Origin: Candidatus Bipolaricaulota bacterium
GTDB lineage: Bacteria > Bipolaricaulota > Bipolaricaulia > Bipolaricaulales > Bipolaricaulaceae
Assembly: GCA_030550535.1 (NCBI GenBank)
Contig: JAUQPF010000047.1
Coordinates: 1-62,210 of the forward strand
Reading direction: 5' to 3'
DNA length: 62,210 nt
Positions 8,358-16,176 of this stretch are shown piece by piece. A program made the translations under genes and the position numbers. Under the pieces are notes generated by a model that was not told where the DNA came from, did no database searches, and saw only the letters and a list, made by a program, of their open reading frames with translations. Position 1 is the stretch's first letter. The number at the start of each line of letters is the position of its first letter.

Positions 8358-9385
8358 AGCCCTCCGGGAGTACATCGCCCTGCACGTGCTCACGTGTCTT
8401 GTGCCCGCCTTCCTTTTGGCGGGAGCCATGGTCACTTTTATCTCCCGCGCGGCCATCGTGCGGTACATGGGCGCGGCCGCAAGCAAGCTTCGCGCGTTGG
8501 CCCTCGCCGCAGGGAGCAGTTCCTTCGTGGCCGCCTGTTCCTGTACGGTGATCCCCGTGGCCAGCGGCCTTTACTTTGGCGGGGCCGGCGTGGGACCGGC
8601 CTTCATCCTCCTTTGGGTGGCCCCTGCGGCCAACATTCCTGGCCCTCGTGTACACCGGAGCGATCCTAGGGGCAAGAATGGTGTTCACCCGCGTTGTGGC
8701 TGCCCTGCTCATGGCCTTCCTCGTGGGCGGGGTCATGGCCCTTGCCTTCCGCAAGGAGGAGCGGGCGCGGGCCAAGGCCGTGGCGACAAATCCTGTGCTC
8801 CCGCGGGAGCGCCTCATGGCTAAAAGCGACCTGTTCCTCCTTTTGCTTTTGGTGGTGACCCTCCTTGCGCCCAACTACATCGTGCAGCGTGGACCTTATT
8901 GGCAGAAGGTGATCGTATGGGCCATCGGGATGGCCCTTGTTTTGGGGTACGCCTTTTGGGCCAAAACCAAAGAGGAGGTCCGGCGGTGGATGCGGGAGAC
9001 CTGGTGGTTCGTGCGTCTTATCTTCCCGCTTCTTTTGGGCGGGGTGTTCGTGGTGGGCATCATCGGCGCCCTTCTCCCGGAGGCGTGGGTCACGGAGTGG
9101 CTGGGCGGTTCAAGCCTTCGGTCCTCTTTTCTGGCCACCTTGATCGGCGCGATGAGTTATTTTGCCACCATGACCGAGGCTCCCTTTGTGCACAGACTTA
9201 TGGCCCTGGGCATGGGGGCGGGGCCCGCCCTCGCCCTTCTCCTCACCGGGCCCGGCCTGAGCCTCCCCAATTGGCTTGCCATCGCCCGCGTCTTCGGGGT
9301 TAAAAAGGCCTTGGTTTATGTGCCCACCCTCATCGTGCTCGGGACTTTGATCGGCTGGATTGCCGGGCTTACCGTGCTTCGGTAA
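8323..9385 (+). pseudogene. DUF318/ArsP-like permease, interrupted by a +1 frameshift
   Basis: Two reading frames together encode a complete permease of the DUF318 family (ArsP and SO_0444-type transporters). The first frame starts at ATG 8323 after AAAGGAG and carries SSSFVAACSCTVIPVASGLYF with the conserved CSC, then runs to AAC-ATT at 8632-8637. The second frame takes over at CTG 8639 and encodes LALVYTGAILG and the remaining membrane helices to 9385. Removing one C at 8638/8639 restores ANILALVYTG, the expected family sequence. Everything else is intact, so this is either a recent mutation or a sequence error. The probable role is efflux of arsenicals or metals. Neighbours support the assignment. 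Confidence 0.85.
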
Positions 9386-9398
9386 AGGAGGGGAGAGG

Positions 9399-9632
9399 AT
9401 GCGCATCGAAATTTTGGGGATGGGTTGTCCAAAGTGCCAGGCCACGGAACAGAATGTGCGCAAAGCCGTGGCCGAATTGGGGATCGACGCAGAGATCCGG
9501 CACGTCTACGACCCCAAGGAATTTGCTAAGTATGGGGTGCTGGTCACCCCCGCCGTGGTCGTGGACGGCCAAGCAAAGGTGAGCGGCCACGTGCCCACGG
9601 TGGAAGAGCTCAAAAGGCTTCTGCGGGGCTAA
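9399..9632 (+). CDS. Small thioredoxin/glutaredoxin-like redox protein
   Basis: A 77-residue cytoplasmic protein with a redox CxxC at the N-terminus (ILGMGCPKCQATEQNV) and the cis-Pro region VLVTPAVVVDGQ, matching the family of small redox-active disulfide proteins often found beside DUF318 permeases. AGGAGGGGAGAGG precedes ATG 9399. It lies 13 nt after the permease, so it probably supplies thiol electrons to a partner in the same operon. Confidence 0.88.
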   Translation: MRIEILGMGCPKCQATEQNVRKAVAELGIDAEIRHVYDPKEFAKYGVLVTPAVVVDGQAKVSGHVPTVEELKRLLRG

Positions 9633-9636
9633 ATCC

Positions 9637-9894
9637 ATGAGACGCCCACGATGTTGCGATCTTGCGGGGATTGAGTACCTTGAGGTGCACGGCCGCAGGG
9701 TGGGAGTCCTGGGGTTGCGAGAGGCCTTCGAGGCCGTGGCCTGTCTTCCCTTAGCCGGAGGACGGGGACTGGCCGTGGCGCTCCTCGAGGAAGTGAAGCG
9801 AAGAAATTGGATCCCAAAGGAAGAGGAAGAGGCTTATGCCCAAGCGTTGGTGGAAGCCTACACCCGTTGGCGCATGAGCAAGGCCAAATCCTAG
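9637..9894 (+). CDS. Small protein of unknown function with N-terminal CC
   Basis: 85 residues beginning MRRPRCCDLAGIEYLEVHG, with a vicinal Cys pair at positions 6-7, followed by RRVGVLGLREAFEAVA and a charged helical C-terminus. There is no signal peptide or membrane segment. I do not recognise a family. It lies 4 nt after the thioredoxin-like gene and 8 nt before sufC, in the same operon, so a thiol or metal(loid)-binding role is possible but unproven. The Shine-Dalgarno is weak. Confidence 0.7.
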   Translation: MRRPRCCDLAGIEYLEVHGRRVGVLGLREAFEAVACLPLAGGRGLAVALLEEVKRRNWIPKEEEEAYAQALVEAYTRWRMSKAKS

Positions 9895-9902
9895 CGGACA
9901 GT

Positions 9903-10667
9903 ATGGCGACGCTTTTGCAAGTCGATGACCTTGTGGTGGAGCGGGAGGGAAGGGCCATCCTGCGCGGGGTGGACTTGGCCGTGGAGGAAGGCGAGATCCA
10001 CGCCATCCTAGGGGCCAACGGCACGGGGAAGTCCACCCTGGCCCACGCCATCATGGGCCTTTCCGGCTACAAGCCCTCCCAAGGCCGCATCCTTTTCGCC
10101 GGGGAGGATATCACCGAGAAATCCGTGACCGAGCGGGCTAAGCTCGGCATCACCCTGGCTTGGCAGCAGCCCGCGAGCTTCGAGGGCCTCACCGTTCGGG
10201 AGTACCTGGAGATCGCGCGGCGCGCCGGCCGGGACGGCCCCAGGATCGAGGAATGTTTGGGCCTCGTGGGCCTTCCCCCAAGGAGCTACCTGGACCGCAC
10301 GCTCAACGACCGGCTTTCCGGAGGGGAGCGCAAGAGGGTGGAGCTCGCCGCCGTTTTGGCCATGAACCCAAGGCTTGCCATCCTGGACGAGCCGGACTCC
10401 GGGATCGACGTGCTTTCGCTCGACGACATCATGGAGGTCATCCGGCGCATGAACCGGGCGGGCACCACGGTCCTCCTCATCACCCACCGGGAGGAGTTCG
10501 CCCGCGCGGCCCACCGGGCCTCGCACCTCTGCGGCGGCCGCATCCTCAAGACCGGGGAGTGCGCAGAGGTCGTGCGGTTCTATAAGAACTTCTGCAAGGA
10601 GTGCACCCACATCAACGAGCCGGAACTCGAGGCTGTGGAGGAGGGAAAGGGTGCTCCGCAGCGGTGA
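9903..10667 (+). CDS. sufC: SufC-like Fe-S assembly ATPase
   Basis: A 254-residue ABC ATPase with Walker A GANGTGKST, signature LSGGERKRVELAA and Walker B LAILDEPDSGIDVLSLDDI; the SGIDVLSLDDI run is characteristic of SufC rather than of transporters. The C-terminus contains a CxxC (NFCKECTH). It would work with the adjacent SufB-like scaffold to build Fe-S clusters in the cytoplasm. sufB overlaps its 3' end by 17 nt. No sufS, sufU, sufD or sufE is present nearby. Confidence 0.93.
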   Translation: MATLLQVDDLVVEREGRAILRGVDLAVEEGEIHAILGANGTGKSTLAHAIMGLSGYKPSQGRILFAGEDITEKSVTERAKLGITLAWQQPASFEGLTVREYLEIARRAGRDGPRIEECLGLVGLPPRSYLDRTLNDRLSGGERKRVELAAVLAMNPRLAILDEPDSGIDVLSLDDIMEVIRRMNRAGTTVLLITHREEFARAAHRASHLCGGRILKTGECAEVVRFYKNFCKECTHINEPELEAVEEGKGAPQR

Positions 10668-11616
10668 ACGGAACCACGCCCAAGAATTTGCGGCCCTGGC
10701 GAAGGTTTTGGAGCGCGTGGGCGGGAACCCCGCGGCCCTGCGCAACCCGCGCGTAGCCAGCCTCGTGGTCCACCAGAACCGTGTTCTTGGCCTGAACTCC
10801 CTCCCCGGCCTGGAGATGGACGTGGAGCCTTTGACGGACGGGATCAGGGCACACGTCACGGTGAAGCCCGGGGTGGTCATCCCTGACCCGGTGCACCTCT
10901 GTTTTGGGGTCCTGCCTAAGGAAGGGGTACAAAGGATTTTATCCACGTTCGAGATCGGAGAGGGTGCAAGGGCGAGCTTCATAGCCCATTGTTCTTTTCC
11001 TAACGCCGAGCGCGTTCAGCACCTCATGGAGGCCACGGTGACGGTGGGCGAAGGAGCCACCATGGGGTACACCGAGGTCCACTACCACGGCCCGTTCGGG
11101 GGGACGGAGGTCTTGCCCAAGGCCACGATCCGGGTGGCCAAGGGCGGCCGCTACCTCACAGAGTTCAGGCTCACCCAGGGCCGCGTGGGCCTTTTGGCCC
11201 TCGACTACGACGTGCACCTTGAGGAGGGCGCCGTGGCCGAGCTCGTCTCCAAGGTGTACGGGAAAGGGGCGGACCGCATCGCCATTCGGGAGGCCCTGCA
11301 CCTCGAGGGGGCATACGCCCGGGGGCTCGTGAAGAGCCGCATTGTCCTAAAGGACCAGGCTCAGGCGGAGTTCATTGGGGAGGCCGTGGGGATCGGTCCT
11401 TATTCCCGAGCCCACATCGACTGTACGGAGATCCTACAGGGGAAGGAAGCCCGGGCTTCCGCCATCCCTAAGCTCCTTGTGGTGGATGAGCGGGCCAAGC
11501 TCACCCATGAAGCGGCCATCGGCAGCATCGACCGAAAGGAACTGGAGACCCTCATGGCGCGCGGGCTCAGCGAGGAAGAGGCCGTGGAGACGGTGGTGCG
11601 CGGGCTCCTCCGCTGA
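10651..11616 (+). CDS. sufB: SufB/SufD-family Fe-S scaffold protein
   Basis: A 321-residue beta-helical SufB/D-type protein: the core ASFIAHCSFPNAERVQHLM and the later VVDERAKLTHEAAIGSIDRKELETLMARGLSEEEA are the SufBD signature. The C-terminal LTHEAAIG motif carries the conserved His/Glu cluster-site region. It starts at GTG 10651 inside sufC. It is shorter than typical SufB (about 450-480 residues). With a single SufB and a single SufC, the pair resembles the minimal SUF-like systems of archaea and deep-branching anaerobes. Confidence 0.9.
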   Translation: MLRSGERNHAQEFAALAKVLERVGGNPAALRNPRVASLVVHQNRVLGLNSLPGLEMDVEPLTDGIRAHVTVKPGVVIPDPVHLCFGVLPKEGVQRILSTFEIGEGARASFIAHCSFPNAERVQHLMEATVTVGEGATMGYTEVHYHGPFGGTEVLPKATIRVAKGGRYLTEFRLTQGRVGLLALDYDVHLEEGAVAELVSKVYGKGADRIAIREALHLEGAYARGLVKSRIVLKDQAQAEFIGEAVGIGPYSRAHIDCTEILQGKEARASAIPKLLVVDERAKLTHEAAIGSIDRKELETLMARGLSEEEAVETVVRGLLR

Positions 11617-11673
11617 AGGGAACCATGGCCCAGCCCGGTGTGTAGGTAGAAAGGGAGTCAAAGGAGGATAGAG

Positions 11674-12747
11674 ATGCGCAACGCTCTTTTGATTGCGGCG
11701 CTATGGGGAATCGCTTGGGTAGGGCTTTCTGGCCCAAGGATCCAGGTGGATCGGGAGCTTTATGACTTCGGAGTCGCTATGGATGGCGAGGTGGTGGAGT
11801 TCTTCGTGACCATCACCAACGGGGGCACGCAACCGCTTGAGATCCAGCGCGTAACCTACAATTGCATATGCACAGGTTATGAACTGCCTAAGAACAGGCT
11901 CAGCCCGGGGGAGTCGGTGCGGATGAAGGTCATCTTCCGCACCCGCGGTTATAGCGATGCCCGCTACACTCAGCCCGTTTCGCAAACGCTGACCCTCCAT
12001 ACGAACGATCCTGCACGGCCCCAGGTGACGATCACGATCCGGGGTACGGTACGGGCCATGTCCGCCTACGAGGCCCCGTCCACCGCCCTTTACCAAACCT
12101 TGGTCCTCCTTTTGGACGTGCGGGAGCCCGAGGAATTTCAAAGGGTCCACCTCTTTGGGGCGGTGAACGTGCCCTTGAGGGAACTGGAAGCTTGGGCGGA
12201 TAGGCTCCCCAAAACTCACGTCATCTATATTTATGACCAAACGGGGGAGAAAAGCGCCCAAGCTGTGACCCTTCTTCAGCGCAAGGGATTCATGCTCGTG
12301 CGGGCCATTCGCGGTGGGCTTGTGGGCTGGTGGCAAGAACTGGGCGATCTCTTTTTGGTGTGGGGGGAAGGTGTAAGCCCCAGCGCGCCCGCAGGCCAAC
12401 CCTACACGGGCACGGGTTTCACCGTGGCCCCATCCCAAGTAGCCCGGGGCTACTTAGTGGTGGTGGACGTCCGCCGGTCTGCGGAGTTTCAGAATGGGCA
12501 TATCGCCGGAGCTTTGAACGCCCCGCTTTTCACCCAAAGCGAGCTAGCAAACTGGTCTAGGACCCTTCCTGCCCTGCGTCCCGGCTATTCCCTGCAGCTT
12601 TGGATCGTTGATGAGGACGGAACTCGCGCTTGCTCCATCGCCAGCTATTTGCGCCAAAACGGTTATCCTGAGGCAAAATGCCTCTTCGGCGGCCTGCGCG
12701 CTTGGATAAAACAGTACGGAACTGAATTGATCTGGTCTGGATCCTGA
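11674..12747 (+). CDS. Secreted DUF1573 protein with two inactive rhodanese domains
   Basis: 357 residues: an N-terminal signal-like helix (1-20), a DUF1573 Ig-like domain (about 22-127, with CIC at 64-66), then two rhodanese-like domains (about 140-230 and 245-350). Both retain the LLDVREPEEFQRVHLFGAVNVP and VVDVRRSAEFQNGHIAGALNAP halves, but the catalytic Cys position is Asp in each (YIYDQTGEKSA and WIVDEDGTRAC, D188 and D313). Classical sulfurtransfer is therefore unlikely, and a binding role outside the cytoplasm is more plausible. A 57-nt gap follows sufB, and AAAGGAGG precedes the ATG. Confidence 0.85.
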   Translation: MRNALLIAALWGIAWVGLSGPRIQVDRELYDFGVAMDGEVVEFFVTITNGGTQPLEIQRVTYNCICTGYELPKNRLSPGESVRMKVIFRTRGYSDARYTQPVSQTLTLHTNDPARPQVTITIRGTVRAMSAYEAPSTALYQTLVLLLDVREPEEFQRVHLFGAVNVPLRELEAWADRLPKTHVIYIYDQTGEKSAQAVTLLQRKGFMLVRAIRGGLVGWWQELGDLFLVWGEGVSPSAPAGQPYTGTGFTVAPSQVARGYLVVVDVRRSAEFQNGHIAGALNAPLFTQSELANWSRTLPALRPGYSLQLWIVDEDGTRACSIASYLRQNGYPEAKCLFGGLRAWIKQYGTELIWSGS

Positions 12748-12772
12748 AAGTTTTTCTGTGAAAGGAAGCACG

Positions 12773-13849
12773 GTGGCCCAAGGTCAGGGTTTGTCTTTCT
12801 TCGAGCGGTACCTTTCCCTGTGGGTGGCGCTCTGTATCCTTGCAGGAATCGGGGTTGGCTGGCTTTTCCCAGCGGTACCCGAGCTTCTTCGGCGCGCAGA
12901 GGTGGCCCAAGTCTCTATCCCTGTAGCCATCCTCATCTGGCTCATGATTTATCCCATGATGGTCCAAATCGACTTCTCCCGCGTGGCCGAGGCCACGAAG
13001 CGCCCCAAGGCGCTGGCCCTGACCCTCACCGTGAACTGGGCCATCAAGCCCTTCACCATGGCCGGATTCGCCGCGCTTTTCCTCCTTTTCTTTTTTCGGG
13101 CCTGGATCCCTGAGGATCTGGCCCGCGCCTACTACGCGGGGGCTGTGCTCCTGGGGGCAGCACCGTGTACGGCCATGGTGTTCGTGTGGAGCTACCTCTC
13201 CGGCGGCGATCCGGCCTACACCTTGGTCCAGGTCGCCGTCAATGACCTCGTCCTGATCCTCCTTTTTGCTCCCATCGTGAAGGGGCTTTTGGGGTTGTCC
13301 CACATCCACGTGCCCTACCTCACGGTACTCCTCTCGGTGGTGCTGTACGTCGTGGTCCCCTTGAGCTTGGGCTACACCTCGCGGCGCTGGCTGTTGGCCA
13401 AGAAGGGCGAGGCTTGGTTCGAGCGGGTGTTTTTAAAGAGGCTGCGGCCGGTGACGGTCGGGGGGCTCCTCCTCACCCTGATCCTCCTCTTCTCCTACCA
13501 AGGCGAGAGGATCATCGCCAACCCCACCCACATCTTCCTTATCGCCATCCCGCTTGTGATCCAAACGTTCTTCATCTTCGCCCTGAGCTACGGTGCGGCC
13601 TGGCTCCTGCGGCTTCCCCATCCGGTGGCCGCACCCGCGGCCCAGATCGGGGCCAGCAATTTCTTCGAACTCGCCGTGGCCGTGGCCATCTCCCTCTTTG
13701 GGCTGGGCTCCGGTGCGGCTTTGGCCACGGTGGTGGGCGTGCTTGTGGAGGTCCCGGTGATGCTCACCTTGGTGGCCATCGCCAACCGCACCCGTCCCTG
13801 GTTCCACGGGGGGCGGCCTCGTAAAGTTCCCGCGGCGGAAAGGAGGTGA
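12773..13849 (+). CDS. acr3: Arsenite efflux pump Acr3
   Basis: A 358-residue membrane protein with about ten hydrophobic segments of the BASS fold. GAAPCTAMVFVWSYL contains the essential Cys of Acr3, and the opening LSFFERYLSLWVALCILAG, MMVQIDFSRV and QIGASNFFELAVAVAISLFG are family motifs. It extrudes As(III) driven by membrane potential. I prefer GTG 12773, with AAAGGAAG ahead of it, over GTG 12758. It is followed 2 nt after its stop by a thioredoxin gene, then by arsC. Confidence 0.95.
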   Translation: MAQGQGLSFFERYLSLWVALCILAGIGVGWLFPAVPELLRRAEVAQVSIPVAILIWLMIYPMMVQIDFSRVAEATKRPKALALTLTVNWAIKPFTMAGFAALFLLFFFRAWIPEDLARAYYAGAVLLGAAPCTAMVFVWSYLSGGDPAYTLVQVAVNDLVLILLFAPIVKGLLGLSHIHVPYLTVLLSVVLYVVVPLSLGYTSRRWLLAKKGEAWFERVFLKRLRPVTVGGLLLTLILLFSYQGERIIANPTHIFLIAIPLVIQTFFIFALSYGAAWLLRLPHPVAAPAAQIGASNFFELAVAVAISLFGLGSGAALATVVGVLVEVPVMLTLVAIANRTRPWFHGGRPRKVPAAERR

Positions 13850-13851
13850 GC

Positions 13852-14310
13852 ATGCGCAAGGTCTTTTGTGTGGCCCTTCTCTTTGGGCTCGCCTACGCGG
13901 GCTGGGCGGGTTCGGTGGAGATCCACTTTTTTGCCTCCGCCACCTGCCCCGACTGCTACGTGATGAAGGCCTTCCTCACGGAACTGGCCCAGGAATTCCC
14001 GGAGCTCGTGATCGTTGAGCACGAAGTCACCTTCACCCCCGACAACTGGCGCCTCCTGGTGACCTTGGCACGGGCGTATGGGCTCAAAGAGGAGAAGGTC
14101 CCCACCGTGTTCGTGGGGGATTTGGCCATCACCGGGATCGGACGGGCCGTGGAACTGCGGATTCGGGAGGAGGTGGAGCGCTGTCTGGCTCAGGGCTGCC
14201 CTTCTCCCCTTGCGAAGCTTCCGGCGAGGCCCGCGCGGGTGCTGAGCCCTTTGGAGATCGCCCTCATCCTGGGTGTGGTCGTGGTTCTCCTGTTCGTCTT
14301 GGTCCGATGA
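13852..14310 (+). CDS. Exported, membrane-tethered thioredoxin-like protein
   Basis: 152 residues: a signal peptide (about 1-19, ending near YAGWAG), a thioredoxin fold with redox CPDC (Cys32, Cys35) in FFASATCPDCYVMKAF, the cis-Pro segment EKVPTVFVGDLAI, and a C-terminal membrane helix (about 128-151). It should sit outside the cytoplasmic membrane with its CxxC facing out. It resembles the first domain of the CcdA fusion two genes on. AGGAGG lies 5 nt before ATG 13852, and arsC overlaps its stop as ATGA. Confidence 0.88.
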   Translation: MRKVFCVALLFGLAYAGWAGSVEIHFFASATCPDCYVMKAFLTELAQEFPELVIVEHEVTFTPDNWRLLVTLARAYGLKEEKVPTVFVGDLAITGIGRAVELRIREEVERCLAQGCPSPLAKLPARPARVLSPLEIALILGVVVVLLFVLVR

Positions 14311-14720
14311 GCAAGGTACGGGTGCTGTTTCTGTGCACGCACAACTCCGCCCGCTCCCAGATGGCGGAGGGGCTCCTGCGGGCCTTGGGCGGGGACCGTT
14401 ACGAGGCGGCCAGCGCCGGCCATGTGCCCACCCAGGTTCACCCCCTGGCGGTCCAGGCCATGGCCGAGGTGGGCATCGACATTTCCCATCACCGGGCGAA
14501 AAGCGTCGCGGAGTTTCTGGGACAAACGTTCGACTATGTGGTGACCCTCTGCGGCCCCGAGGTGCCCGGCTCCTGCCCGTTCTTTCCCGGGGCCAAGCGC
14601 TACCTTCACGCCCCTTTTCCGGACCCCGCTCAAGGTGGGCTGGAGGATTTCCGACGGGTGCGAGACTCCTTGCGCGCCTGGATTGCCGCGACCTTTCTGA
14701 AGGAGGATTCCGATGCGTAG
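14307..14720 (+). CDS. arsC: Arsenate reductase, thioredoxin-coupled low-MW phosphatase type
   Basis: 137 residues. The P-loop CTHNSARS (Cys10-Ser17, CX5R-like) and the redox pair Cys82 and Cys90 (VVTLCGPEVPGSCPFF) form the three-cysteine relay of S. aureus pI258-type ArsC, which reduces arsenate to arsenite and is regenerated by thioredoxin. FPDPAQGG supplies the catalytic Asp. Product arsenite would go to Acr3. It overlaps the genes on both sides (4 nt and 8 nt), so translation is probably coupled. Confidence 0.96.
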   Translation: MSKVRVLFLCTHNSARSQMAEGLLRALGGDRYEAASAGHVPTQVHPLAVQAMAEVGIDISHHRAKSVAEFLGQTFDYVVTLCGPEVPGSCPFFPGAKRYLHAPFPDPAQGGLEDFRRVRDSLRAWIAATFLKEDSDA

Positions 14721-16176
14721 GGTGGTGTTCGCCTGTTTGCTCCTGGCCCTTGGGGTAAGCGCCGTGGCCACGGAGGTCCTGTTCTTTTACGACGAGGGTT
14801 GTCCTCACTGCAAAGTGGTTTGGGACTTCCTGCGGAGGCTTCAGGAGCAGGGGCTTGCCTTCACCCTCCGCACCTACGAAATCCACGCCCCCGAGAACTG
14901 GCAGCTCCTTTACCGGTTGCTCGCGGTGTATGGGGCTGAAGTGGGGCCCGTGCCCATGGTGTTCGTGGGCGACGTGGCCGTGGTCTACGACACTTTTTAT
15001 GGTCTGGGTCCGGCACCCGTGAAGTACGGCGGACGGGCGCAGGAGCTTTTGCTGGAGGAGGTGATCGCCCGCGCGGTTGCGGAGAACGCGCCCTCCCCCC
15101 TCACCCGCCTGCCCACTGCGGCCACCACGGCCGTTCTTTTCCTGCCCCCGCAGGAAAGCCCGGAGGTTTTCGCTTACGAATTCCTTGCGGCTGAGCTCGT
15201 CACGGAATTTCCCGCCCTAGAGATCCGGGTTTTGGACCCCACCACTCCCGAGGGGCGTGACCGCTACGAGAAGCTTTTGCGGCTGTATGGCGCGACGGGC
15301 GAGCCCCCGGCCCTCTTCGTGGGGGACCTCGCGCTGGTGGGAGGGAAGCTCTACCGGCCGCGCTTGGACCCCCTGCTCTACCCCAGCCCGGAGGCGGAGA
15401 AGGCCGTGAAAGAGGGGGTGGCCAAAGCCGTGGCGGAACGGGCTCCCTCCCCTCTGGACCGGTTGGCCCTGCGGGAGAAACTCACTCTTGGGGCGGTGGT
15501 GGCCGGCGCCGCCCTGGACTCCATCAACCCCTGTGATCTCGCCGTCCTGGTCCTCCTTTTGGGCACGCTCCTCGTGGCGGGCAAGCGCACCAAGGTGATC
15601 TGGGCGGGCCTGGCTTTCGCCGCCGGCGTCTTCGTCACCTATTACCTCACGGGCTTCGTCCTCTATTCCATCCTAGGGATCACCGTGGGCACGCGCTCCT
15701 TCCGCACCCCCTTCGTCTACGCCGTCTCCTCCCTGGCCATCCTCGTCGGGCTTTGGGAGATGAAGGACCTCCTTTGGTATGGGAAATGGTTCTCCATTGA
15801 GGTGCCGGAGCGCTGGAAACCCTCGGTGAAGAAGATCACGGCCAAGGCCATCTCCATCCCCGGGGCGTTCGTGGTGGGGCTCATCGACGCCTTGTTCTTG
15901 GCGCCCTGTACCTCTGGGCCCTACCTCGTGATCCTGACCCTCCTCGCCCAGACCACAACGCGGGTTCAGGGGGCGCTCTGGCTTCTCCTTTACAACTTCA
16001 TCTTCGTCTTGCCCATGATCGCCGTGGCGTTTTTGGTGCACCTGGGTGTGACCACCACCGCCCGGGCGGAGCGCTGGCGCCAAGCTAAGCTGGGCTGGCT
16101 CCACTTCACCACCGGACTTGTGATGGTGCTCCTTGGGGCAGGGATGATCGTGGGAACGACGCTTGGGTACCTTTAA
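14713..16176 (+). CDS. Thioredoxin-CcdA fusion: transmembrane thiol electron carrier
   Basis: 487 residues: signal peptide (1-20), an exported thioredoxin domain with CPHC (Cys30, Cys33), a second thioredoxin-fold domain (about 135-235) that keeps GEPPALFVGDLAL but has no CxxC, then a CcdA/DsbD-type six-helix membrane domain with its two conserved cysteines in DSINPCDLAV (Cys274) and LFLAPCTSGPY (Cys400). CcdA proteins carry reducing equivalents from cytoplasmic thioredoxin across the membrane, so this enzyme could keep exported thiols reduced. It ends the arsenic operon; its TAA overlaps the opposing ABC gene stop. Confidence 0.9.
   Translation: MRRVVFACLLLALGVSAVATEVLFFYDEGCPHCKVVWDFLRRLQEQGLAFTLRTYEIHAPENWQLLYRLLAVYGAEVGPVPMVFVGDVAVVYDTFYGLGPAPVKYGGRAQELLLEEVIARAVAENAPSPLTRLPTAATTAVLFLPPQESPEVFAYEFLAAELVTEFPALEIRVLDPTTPEGRDRYEKLLRLYGATGEPPALFVGDLALVGGKLYRPRLDPLLYPSPEAEKAVKEGVAKAVAERAPSPLDRLALREKLTLGAVVAGAALDSINPCDLAVLVLLLGTLLVAGKRTKVIWAGLAFAAGVFVTYYLTGFVLYSILGITVGTRSFRTPFVYAVSSLAILVGLWEMKDLLWYGKWFSIEVPERWKPSVKKITAKAISIPGAFVVGLIDALFLAPCTSGPYLVILTLLAQTTTRVQGALWLLLYNFIFVLPMIAVAFLVHLGVTTTARAERWRQAKLGWLHFTTGLVMVLLGAGMIVGTTLGYL

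Noticed and set aside
8630-8645. Programmed +1 frameshift in the permease
   Set aside because: The shift site (AAC-ATT-C-CTG) is not a slippery sequence, there is no in-frame stop at the shift point and no stimulatory element was seen; mutation or error is simpler.
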